NCBI GenBank assembly: GCA_965216695.1
Contig: OZ244212.1
Coordinates: 1,674,001-1,738,000, forward strand
Source of the DNA: G965216695 sp965216695
GTDB taxonomy: Bacteria; Pseudomonadota; Gammaproteobacteria; Pseudomonadales; Azotimanducaceae
Direction of reading: 5' to 3'
DNA: 64,000 nt
The notes under the pieces are model-generated. The model was not told the origin of the DNA, did no database searches, and was given only the letters and a program-made list of their open reading frames with translations. This document shows, in pieces, positions 45,627 through 54,785 of this stretch (its first letter is position 1; each line of letters opens with the position of its first letter). The translations under genes were made by a program, and so were the position numbers.

Positions 45627-46625
45627 ACGCCTGATCAACTCGTCTACGTTCGGGATTGACTTGCCGACCAACAAGAGGTCCAGATTGTTGACCTCTCCAC
45701 GATGGATCCGCTCGCTAACGTCGTCCAAATCGGCGAGCTGTCGAAATCCCTTCGGATACAAGGCACTTCGGATATCAAACACCAAATAGTTTTCCAACAC
45801 GAATTCCTCGAAGGTACGCTCGAACAATGGCCGCTTGCGCAACACCGGCCAATACTCCAAAACGAGAGCATTCGGTGTGTTGGTCATGAGATCTTCGCCC
45901 AAACCTCGCAGCACATGAACCTCGTGTCCCTCGGTGTCGATCTTGCATATAAATGGAGAGCATGGAGAGCATGGAGAGTATGGAGAGTGCGCAGCGCGTG
46001 ATGCTTGAGGAGTGCCAGGATCGTGCGGATCGGCAGAAGCACACGGCGCGACGGCGTCGTTGAGTCCAAGCAATAGGTCGGCGAGAGGAATAGCCTTCAC
46101 GTCCATAACGCGCCAGTCGTCGCCAGAAGGCCGATTCGACGAGTCCGAATTCTGTACGACGCGACTCGTAATCTTCGCGTCCGACTTGACCGCGAAAGCC
46201 ACATCGCTGCGCCGATCGCTCGCGGCAAACGCCAGCAATTCGACCTCCTCCGACATGCCGTTGAGTTCGAGATTTCTACGTAGTAGCTCCCGCGTCTCCC
46301 CCGGCTCCATGCACAACGTACGATTCTTGATCCCGAGCTCGCGGGATAGCAGTGCTGATTCGATGCAAAATCGCCCAATGTACCCGCCAACATCTACAAC
46401 ATCTGCAGGATTGCCGACACGGTTCAAGAAGTGCTTCTGCAACGGTCGAAGGTAGGCACGACTGTCCGCATACACCGGCTGCCCATGGTACCGTCCGGAG
46501 CGGAACTGATCCTCCGTTATACGCGCGAAAGCCAGATTCTGATAGAACTTGTCGGAGGTCGGCACGAAGACCGCATAATCCTCCAGCCCCCATAGAACGT
46601 CCGAATCCCCTTGTTCAGGACTCAT
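45618..46625 (-). CDS. FkbM-family methyltransferase with an internal SPC repeat
   Basis: 335 residues. SAM-binding motif VVDVGGYIGRFCIESALLS near residues 75-95 and motif FICKIDTEGHEVHVLRGLG are diagnostic of FkbM. Just before the latter, four tandem 9-bp units insert the residues SPY-SPC-SPC-SPF (about 213-225). An N-terminal extension of about 70 residues precedes the domain. Likely O-methylates a sugar of the glycan. The start overlaps the stop of the next FkbM gene. Confidence 0.85.
   Translation of the reverse strand: MSPEQGDSDVLWGLEDYAVFVPTSDKFYQNLAFARITEDQFRSGRYHGQPVYADSRAYLRPLQKHFLNRVGNPADVVDVGGYIGRFCIESALLSRELGIKNRTLCMEPGETRELLRRNLELNGMSEEVELLAFAASDRRSDVAFAVKSDAKITSRVVQNSDSSNRPSGDDWRVMDVKAIPLADLLLGLNDAVAPCASADPHDPGTPQASRAAHSPYSPCSPCSPFICKIDTEGHEVHVLRGLGEDLMTNTPNALVLEYWPVLRKRPLFERTFEEFVLENYLVFDIRSALYPKGFRQLADLDDVSERIHRGEVNNLDLLLVGKSIPNVDELIRRLV
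45953..45988 (+). repeat. In-frame 9-bp minisatellite, four copies
   Basis: ATGGAGAGC/T repeats four times without interruption inside the FkbM gene. Being a multiple of three, copy-number change would lengthen or shorten the SPC stretch without a frameshift. Confidence 0.92.
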
Positions 46626-47325
46626 AAGATCGAGCGAAGTGGCCCAAATTCAACTCGCCCTGCGGGTACAAGCGGTTCTGCCGCAACTGTCCATCCGTTT
46701 TGACGAATACGAGATCGAGATTCTGCAATCTTTTATCTCCCGTGCGGTAGAGCGTTCCCCAAACATCGTAAAAACGATAACCCAGTTCGTCCAACACGCG
46801 GACGTAATCCGTAAACTCCGGGCCTCCGCCCCAGGGTCCGTAGACCGGGATTTCGCAAATAATCACGTCAATGCGCTCTAGACTGGCAGACGCGCCGCGG
46901 ATGACGTGCAGGTCATGACCCTGACAATCAGTCTTGACCATGATCGGACCGGCATAGTCACCCTCTGATATCAAGCGATCCAACGTCGTCATCGGCACGC
47001 TGCGAATCGCATCAGGATTGCGAATCTCGTCGCGATTGAATTGAAACGTGGAGACATAGAACGGTTCCTGAATCATCATCTCTCGTGCGCCCTCCGAATC
47101 GGAGAGCGCACACGCGTGAAACTCGCCCCGCAATCCCCGAAGCAGGTTGCGGATGTCCTGCTCGTACTCGGCCACCGGATCGACCAAAACATAGTATGCA
47201 TCGGGATAGGCTTCGTAGATGTCCGGTGTGCCTTTCGCAACGCCCACATCGATAATCGTCGCCGGATAGAAGCCAACCCGCTTCAAGTGATCGAAAAACT
47301 CCGCCGGGGTTCGTCCAGCCGTCAT
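46615..47325 (-). CDS. FkbM-family methyltransferase
   Basis: 236 residues. SAM-binding ATIIDVGVAKGTPDIYEAYP with LVDPV following, and MVKTDCQGHDLHVIRGA in the D/EGH position (here DCQGHD). It overlaps gmd by 4 nt upstream and the second FkbM gene by 11 nt downstream, so gmd and the two methyltransferases form one unit. Probable sugar O-methyltransferase. Confidence 0.87.
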   Translation of the reverse strand: MTAGRTPAEFFDHLKRVGFYPATIIDVGVAKGTPDIYEAYPDAYYVLVDPVAEYEQDIRNLLRGLRGEFHACALSDSEGAREMMIQEPFYVSTFQFNRDEIRNPDAIRSVPMTTLDRLISEGDYAGPIMVKTDCQGHDLHVIRGASASLERIDVIICEIPVYGPWGGGPEFTDYVRVLDELGYRFYDVWGTLYRTGDKRLQNLDLVFVKTDGQLRQNRLYPQGELNLGHFARSYES

Positions 47326-48434
47326 GATTCGTTGAACGCAAACGACCGGTAGCCGGCTTCCTGTATCAGCGCGTCCCGCTTGGCCAACTCAAGATCCGAA
47401 GCCGCCATCTCCTCAATCAGCTCCTTGAACCCGATATTCGGTTTCCAACCGAGCTCCCGCGCCGCCTTCGTCGGGTCACCAAGAAGCGTATCCACTTCCG
47501 TGGGACGATAGTATCTTGGATCAATCCGTATAACCGTAGTCCCTTTCGGCAGTGCGGGCAGATCGCTTCGCGACACAACACCCACCTCTGCTTCTGCATC
47601 GCCACGCCACTCGATGTCGAACCCGAGACATCGCGATGTAAGTTCCACCGCCGCGCGCACAGAGTGCTGTTGTCCGGTAGCAATCACAAAGTCCTGTGGC
47701 CGCTGTTGTTGAAGCATCAGCCATTGCATCTCAACGTAATCGCGAGCATGGCCCCAATCACGCAAACTGTCCAGATTGCCAAGATACAGACAGGACTGAA
47801 GGCCAAGCGCAATCCGCGACAATCCTCGCGTAATCTTGCGCGTCACGAACGTTTCCCCTCTCACGGGTGATTCGTGATTGAAAAGAATGCCGTTACACGC
47901 ATAGATGCCATACGCTTCCCGGTAATTCACCGTGATCCAATACGCGTACAATTTGGCAACGGCATACGGCGAACGAGGATAAAACGGCGTGGTCTCGCTC
48001 TGCGGCGTCTCCAGAACTTTTCCGTACAGTTCCGACGTGGAAGCCTGATAGAACCGCGTCGACTTCTCCATGCCGAGAATGCGGATCGCCTCTAACAGAC
48101 GCAATGTGCCAAGCGCATCCACCTGGGCTGTATATTCCGGCGAATCGAAGGAAACCGCCACGTGACTCTGAGCACCCAGATTGTAGATCTCGGTAGGCTG
48201 AGTCTCCTGAACGATTCGCGTCAGATTGCTCCCGTCGGTCAGGTCTCCGTGGTGTAGAACCATTCGACGGTCTGACTCGTGAGGGTCTGCATACAGATGA
48301 TCGATGCGCTCAGTATTGAACGACGACGAGCGACGAATGATGCCATGGACCAGATATCCCTTGGCGATCAGAGACTCCGCAAGATAGGCACCATCCTGTC
48401 CAGTGATTCCCGTAATTAGCGCTACCTTAGCCAT
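47322..48434 (-). CDS. gmd: GDP-mannose 4,6-dehydratase
   Basis: Converts GDP-D-mannose to GDP-4-keto-6-deoxymannose, the precursor of GDP-L-fucose and GDP-rhamnose or perosamine. The NADP loop is GITGQDGAYLAESL, RRSSSFNTERIDHLY is diagnostic, and the catalytic residues are in STSELYGKV and SPYAVAK. 370 residues. Its substrate is made by ManC encoded at 54786-56207, and the next step by Fcl at 38326-39306. Confidence 0.97.
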   Translation of the reverse strand: MAKVALITGITGQDGAYLAESLIAKGYLVHGIIRRSSSFNTERIDHLYADPHESDRRMVLHHGDLTDGSNLTRIVQETQPTEIYNLGAQSHVAVSFDSPEYTAQVDALGTLRLLEAIRILGMEKSTRFYQASTSELYGKVLETPQSETTPFYPRSPYAVAKLYAYWITVNYREAYGIYACNGILFNHESPVRGETFVTRKITRGLSRIALGLQSCLYLGNLDSLRDWGHARDYVEMQWLMLQQQRPQDFVIATGQQHSVRAAVELTSRCLGFDIEWRGDAEAEVGVVSRSDLPALPKGTTVIRIDPRYYRPTEVDTLLGDPTKAARELGWKPNIGFKELIEEMAASDLELAKRDALIQEAGYRSFAFNES

Positions 48435-48458
48435 CTAGTTATCCTGAAAACGACCAAG

Positions 48459-49709
48459 TCATCGTTTAGACACAGAACGCCCTGTTTCGGGTCGTTTTGG
48501 CGCGTCTTCCGTATCATCACTCGCTTCCCCGGACGGTTTGTCCACCGCGGCTACACGACTATACAGATCGTGATACCGAATCCCCATCAATCCTGCGGAG
48601 AACAACTGCTCGTAACGGACGCGCGCACGCTTTCCATACAGCGCCGCCACATCCGGCCGCGAGTGCAGTTGATCCATCGCATCCCGCAGCGCTTTCGCAT
48701 TGCCAGGCGGAACGACCAGACCCGTCTGCTCGTGCATGTTGACGTGACTCGTACCAGAACCGACCTCAGTGGAGATCAGAGGCTTGCCGCTCATCGCACC
48801 TTCCAGCAGCGTAACGCCGAACGCCTCCGCACGCAGGTACGAAGGGAACACGACCCCCGCGCACAGCTGGAATAGCGCCATCTTCTGTTCGTCGTCGATC
48901 GACCCGGCAAAGACGACGTTGTTCAGGCCGAGCGATGTCGCCTGATCCTTGAGCGCCCTTTCCGTAGGACCCGACCCCACGATAACGATCCGATAACTCG
49001 CCCCGCGCGCTGCTTCGAGAAGAATGTGCAACCCTTTGTAGTATCGAAGAACACCAACGAACAGGAAAAAGCTCTCGCCATACGATTCCCGCATCGCCCG
49101 CAACGTATCGGGCGCCACCTCCGGGTAGGAATCCTCGGATATTCCAATCGGAATCACCTCAACTTTCTCCTGAAATTTCGGGAGTACATCGCTTGTGGCA
49201 AAGTAGTTGGGGGACGTGCAAACGATCGAATCGACCGAACGCAAAAACCTGCCCATCACTGGACTGTAGATTACTCTGAGCACGCGCTGGCGCACGATGT
49301 CGGAGTGATACGTTACAACGGTTGGTTTGCCGGCCGCGTACCGGAAGTGCAAGTAGTCGGCGAACGGCCACGGGAAATGGTAGTTGATGATATCGGCCCA
49401 GCCAACGAGCGCGGCGAACCGACGACCCGCGGAAATCGAAACACTGCAGGACGCAATCTCGAAGTCCAATGCCGACCGATAGATAGTTGCTTCGGGTGTT
49501 TCCACAACCGCCGGCGTGGGCGAGCGACTCAGAGTGAATACGCGACTGTCAGCACCATGCGCGGCCGTGCTGCGACAGATCTGTCGTATGGTTTCCTCGA
49601 GACCTCCCTGAGTATCCGGAAAGTAGGTTCGATATACGTGGAGTACGTTCAAATCAAGCGTGCCGGTTCCGACGGACAGCGTGCAAGGCAGCCCCAGTGC
49701 GCCGGGCAC
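48459..49709 (-). CDS. GT4 glycosyltransferase
   Basis: 416 residues from the GTG at 49709; a TTG at 49652, just before NVLHVYRTYFPDTQGGLEE, fits the family start better but neither has a clear ribosome-binding site. GGLEETIR is the usual acceptor loop, LFVGVLRYYKGLHIL starts the donor domain, and FPSYLRAEAFGVTLLEGAMSG is the EX7E region. A charged tail (about 25 residues) is low complexity. It lies between gmd and the O-antigen ligase-like gene. Confidence 0.9.
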   Translation of the reverse strand: MPGALGLPCTLSVGTGTLDLNVLHVYRTYFPDTQGGLEETIRQICRSTAAHGADSRVFTLSRSPTPAVVETPEATIYRSALDFEIASCSVSISAGRRFAALVGWADIINYHFPWPFADYLHFRYAAGKPTVVTYHSDIVRQRVLRVIYSPVMGRFLRSVDSIVCTSPNYFATSDVLPKFQEKVEVIPIGISEDSYPEVAPDTLRAMRESYGESFFLFVGVLRYYKGLHILLEAARGASYRIVIVGSGPTERALKDQATSLGLNNVVFAGSIDDEQKMALFQLCAGVVFPSYLRAEAFGVTLLEGAMSGKPLISTEVGSGTSHVNMHEQTGLVVPPGNAKALRDAMDQLHSRPDVAALYGKRARVRYEQLFSAGLMGIRYHDLYSRVAAVDKPSGEASDDTEDAPKRPETGRSVSKR

Positions 49710-49724
49710 GTGTATGCGGGTCGA

Positions 49725-50915
49725 TCACAACCCGTGTTCGTCCGGTTGTGCCGCGCGCGGTCGCCACTCGAGGCCGACCGCGATTGCTATCGGCAGCCAG
49801 AAGAGGAACCAGGTTTCCCCGACTTTGTCGAGCAACTCGTGTCCGTCGAGCAGGTACGCAGAAAGCGTGAGCGCCAAGATTGAAAGTCCCAGTTTGGCAT
49901 CCGCATCGGGATAGTTCTTGAGCAGAGTATACCCGCAACGGGCTATCAGCCCCAGCATCAACACGATTGCGATGATGCCGCCCTTGAAGAATACCGCCAA
50001 ATACATGTTGTGCGCATGATCGAAACGCAGGTCACCGACGAGCACGTCGTCGTCCGTCGCTATACCCAGTCCGAAAATCGGGTCACCAAAGAGAACCCGT
50101 TGGAGGGCATGCGCCCATATCTCAGGCCGGTGACTGTCCCCTCGCGGCAGCAGCCACTCCCGCAGGACGTCGCTTGTCGCGAGTACCACGATCACGACCG
50201 CCAACAAGAACACCGCGGCAATACCGCTTACCAGAAACTTCTGACGATCCTTCACGGTATGCGCTAGCGTAAACGCGATACATCCGATCAACACGCTCGT
50301 CCACGCATTGCGCGAATCAGACATATATACCCCGACGAGAATCAGGATCGTGGCTGCTACCGCATACGCACGCCAGACAGCGTTTCGCTCACGGTGCCAG
50401 AGGTCCAGCACAAACAACAGCGTCACGCCCGAAACAAGGGCGGCGATCACGTGGGTATCGAGTTGCCCCAGGCCGTTCATCCTGCCGTCCGACGGATCCG
50501 TCTGGTAGAAAACCACCATCGCGGTCGCCACAACGACGCTACCCGTCAGCGCCAGCGCTTTACCCAACCAACGCTGCACCTGGCCACGTATCTGGCACTC
50601 TGCGAACGCAACGACAAACACGAAAACCAGCAGGCCGCGGCCCAGGTACGTGACGACGTCGCGCTTGTCGAACGGTTCCGACCAGAGGACTGTGCATCCC
50701 AGGTACCCGACTATGGCGATCACGAGCCAGAGACCGCGCACGCGAAACACGTCGTTCCACTCGCGCACTGTGGCCAGCATAAAAAGCGCCAAAAGATAAC
50801 TCGGATAGCTGGCAGCGCTCTGGGACTCAAGCGTGAGCACGCCTACGAAACACGCCACGATCAAAACGGCGCTGACGTGAATCCGGTCGGAAAAAAACGC
50901 CTTCAGATCAGCCAA
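49725..50915 (-). CDS. O-antigen ligase/polymerase (Wzy_C family) membrane protein
   Basis: 396 residues with about ten to eleven hydrophobic helices and a large loop containing SDSRNAW and DHAHNMYLAVFFKGGI, typical of WaaL/Wzy-type proteins. The open frame begins inside the tRNA, which is impossible as a start; TTG 50915, behind GGGGAG, is the first reasonable one. Because the cluster uses Wzm/Wzt export, which does not need a Wzy polymerase, WaaL-type ligation of the exported chain to lipid A core is the likelier role (inference). Confidence 0.82.
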   Translation of the reverse strand: MADLKAFFSDRIHVSAVLIVACFVGVLTLESQSAASYPSYLLALFMLATVREWNDVFRVRGLWLVIAIVGYLGCTVLWSEPFDKRDVVTYLGRGLLVFVFVVAFAECQIRGQVQRWLGKALALTGSVVVATAMVVFYQTDPSDGRMNGLGQLDTHVIAALVSGVTLLFVLDLWHRERNAVWRAYAVAATILILVGVYMSDSRNAWTSVLIGCIAFTLAHTVKDRQKFLVSGIAAVFLLAVVIVVLATSDVLREWLLPRGDSHRPEIWAHALQRVLFGDPIFGLGIATDDDVLVGDLRFDHAHNMYLAVFFKGGIIAIVLMLGLIARCGYTLLKNYPDADAKLGLSILALTLSAYLLDGHELLDKVGETWFLFWLPIAIAVGLEWRPRAAQPDEHGL

Positions 50916-50944
50916 AATCTCCCCGTCGGCTATCGAGCCGCCAT

Positions 50945-51021
50945 TGGTGGGCCCACCAGGACTCGAACCTGGGACCAATGGATTATGAGTCCACTGCTCT
51001 AACCAACTGAGCTATAGGCCC
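50945..51021 (-). tRNA. tRNA with CAT anticodon, probably tRNA-Ile2 (lysidine)
   Basis: 77 nt with encoded CCA. The cloverleaf is complete: acceptor GGGCCTA/TGGGCCC, D arm with GCTC/GAGC, anticodon loop CTCATAA, and T arm CCAGG-TTCGAGT-CCTGG. The anticodon CAT could be Met or Ile2. The acceptor pairs C4-G69 and C5-G68 are those known to be recognised by TilS, pointing to Ile2. It lies 15 bp downstream of rpoD on the same strand and marks the border of the glycan island. Confidence 0.95.
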
Positions 51022-51036
51022 TCGAACGGGCGCGAA

Positions 51037-52857
<1,821 letters not shown>

Positions 52858-52943
52858 TTTCACCTCGACGATGGTTGCGTCCCGGGCGCAGCGTATCCGC
52901 TGGTCCACGCCCAGATAAACGGGCCATTGTAACCACTATCGTG

Positions 52944-52971
52944 GATAGGGGCCACATGCGGCAATTTCAAG
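52944..52971 (-). promoter_or_regulatory. Sigma-32-like heat-shock promoter for rpoD
   Basis: On minus, CTTGAAA (complement of 52965-52971) is a perfect sigma-32 -35 core. CCCCTATC (52944-52951) resembles the CCCCATnT -10 with a 13-bp spacer. E. coli rpoD also has a heat-shock promoter, located in dnaG. The same TTGAAA with TATCCA 17 bp downstream could alternatively serve sigma-70. Confidence 0.6.
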
Positions 52972-53012
52972 GGTAACGCCCTGTTTACGGGCAGCCCGCC
53001 CCAATATAGGCA

Positions 53013-53040
53013 ATTATATTGTCTATTTGTTCGGTCCCAA
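53013..53040 (-). promoter_or_regulatory. Sigma-70 promoter for rpoD at the dnaG end
   Basis: On minus, a perfect TATAAT (complement of 53013-53018) follows TTGGGA (53035-53040) with a 16-bp spacer. It overlaps the last codons of dnaG and lies about 155 bp upstream of the rpoD start, so it would give a separate rpoD transcript. Confidence 0.65.
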
Positions 53041-54735
53041 CTCTCCACGGCGACGTTCGAAGTGCTCGCGCAATCGCTCGCGCGACGGGTCGCTGCGAAT
53101 CTCTTCCAACAAACGCTTGCGCTGCGAATCGGCCAGTCGCCCACGCATCCTCTGAACGCCTTCCAGAAACTCCACGCGACGCGAATCCGGCGGGAGTTCC
53201 GACGGCGCGTGAGCCACCCGCGTGAGCCACTCATGCCATCGTTCGCCGCTTGTGGCGCCAAGAATTTCTGCCACATCAGCGTCCGGCCGGGACTCGAGAA
53301 TGCGGATCACCGCACCAAAAGGATCGCCGGAGTCAACACCGTCCAGCAGCTCCTGACGCACCTCGCACGAGAGTTGACCCCACAAGCCCGGATCGGTCAG
53401 CAGCGGGCTCAGAAGCCGCTTCTGCAGCCGGAGCTCACCCGGAGTCCCGGCAGTCCGAGGCCGCGACTCCCGCGGCGGCGTCCCGGCCGAGCGTCGATAA
53501 CCGGTTGCCTCTTCCAGCCTCCTGACAACCAGCGAACGCAGGATGCCGTCCGGCATCCGGGAGATGAACGGCTCCATAGCCGCAGCAAACCGTGCTTTGC
53601 CGTCGAGCGACGCGAGGTCGGCACTTTCTTCAAGATACGAGAACAGATACTCCACCGCCGGCACGGCCTGCTCCACCAGCCGCTCGAAGTCGCCCGGGCT
53701 GCGGCTACGCACGTACGTGTCAGGGTCCTCTCCGTCCGGCAGAAAAACGAACCGTACCTGCCGGCCGTCCTCGAGCGTCGGCAACGCACTCTCAAGGGCC
53801 CGCCACGCCGCCTGGCGCCCTGCCCGGTCGCCATCGAAACAGCACACGACTTCGGACACGTATCGAAACGATTTCCGAAAGTGATCCGACGACATCGCGG
53901 TACCGAGCGTAGCCACAGCATTGGGAACACCCGCTTGGGCCAGAGCGATCACGTCCATGTATCCCTCCACGACAATCAACCGCACCAGCTGTCGCACAGA
54001 CCTGCGGGCTTCGAACAACCCGTAAAGCTCGCGCCCCTTGTGAAACAGATCAGTCTCAGGGGAGTTGAGATACTTGGGTCCATCACCGTCACTTAGCATC
54101 CGGCCGCCGAATCCGATCACACGACCGCGCGTATCCCGGATCGGAAACATCAGGCGATCCCGGAAACGGTCGTAGACGCGCCCGCGATCGTTGGTGGAAA
54201 GCAGACCCGCCGCCTCCAGCAACGACTGATCGGGAAACGACTTCAGAACATCGTCCCAGGCATCGATCGCGTAGCCGAGCGCAAAGTCGCGGGCAACAAT
54301 ACCCGTGACACCTCGGCGTTTCAGATATTCGATGGCGCGCGGCGATCCCCGGAGGTGCGTCTGATAGTGACGCGACACACGATCCACCAACGCATGCACA
54401 TCCATCTGCGCCCGGCTCGGTCCCGCGCGAACGGCTTCTCTGGGAACTTCCAGACCAACCGTTTGCGCCAGATGTTCAACCGCCTCCACGAATTCGAGTC
54501 CGTCAAACGCCATCAGAAACGTCAACGCCGTCCCACTCTCTCTGCAACCGAAGCAGTGATAGAACTGCTTGTCTGCAGACACGGAGAACGACGGCGTTTT
54601 TTCGTTGTGAAACGGGCACAAACCCGTGTGGTTCTTGCCGGAGCGTTTGAGTTTGACTCGTTCGCCGACGACGTCGACGATATCGACGCGCGCGAGCAGA
54701 TCGTTGATGAAGTTCTGCGGAATTCTACCGGCCAT
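53023..54735 (-). CDS. dnaG: DNA primase DnaG
   Basis: Synthesises RNA primers at the replication fork. The N-terminal zinc domain (CPFHNEKTPSFSVSADKQFY, with CFGC after) is followed by the TOPRIM core (VEGYMDVIALAQAGV and the metal-binding FDGDRAGRQAA) and a DnaB-interacting C-terminal domain. 570 residues from ATG 54735 (MAGRIPQNFINDLL), as in E. coli; the frame extends to 54786. Normally adjacent to rpsU; here manC and yqeY intervene. Confidence 0.97.
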   Translation of the reverse strand: MAGRIPQNFINDLLARVDIVDVVGERVKLKRSGKNHTGLCPFHNEKTPSFSVSADKQFYHCFGCRESGTALTFLMAFDGLEFVEAVEHLAQTVGLEVPREAVRAGPSRAQMDVHALVDRVSRHYQTHLRGSPRAIEYLKRRGVTGIVARDFALGYAIDAWDDVLKSFPDQSLLEAAGLLSTNDRGRVYDRFRDRLMFPIRDTRGRVIGFGGRMLSDGDGPKYLNSPETDLFHKGRELYGLFEARRSVRQLVRLIVVEGYMDVIALAQAGVPNAVATLGTAMSSDHFRKSFRYVSEVVCCFDGDRAGRQAAWRALESALPTLEDGRQVRFVFLPDGEDPDTYVRSRSPGDFERLVEQAVPAVEYLFSYLEESADLASLDGKARFAAAMEPFISRMPDGILRSLVVRRLEEATGYRRSAGTPPRESRPRTAGTPGELRLQKRLLSPLLTDPGLWGQLSCEVRQELLDGVDSGDPFGAVIRILESRPDADVAEILGATSGERWHEWLTRVAHAPSELPPDSRRVEFLEGVQRMRGRLADSQRKRLLEEIRSDPSRERLREHFERRRGELGPNK

Positions 54736-54785
54736 GGCCCACCGAGTTAGCCACGTCGCGGTGCGGCGCACAAGCCCGGCGGGCA

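Noticed and set aside
50916..50978. Extended start of the O-antigen ligase-like gene
   Set aside because: It would begin inside the tRNA gene.
50945..51021. Elongator tRNA-Met
   Set aside because: Anticodon CAT fits, but the C4-G69 and C5-G68 acceptor pairs favour tRNA-Ile2; initiator Met is excluded by the fully paired acceptor end. Met remains possible.
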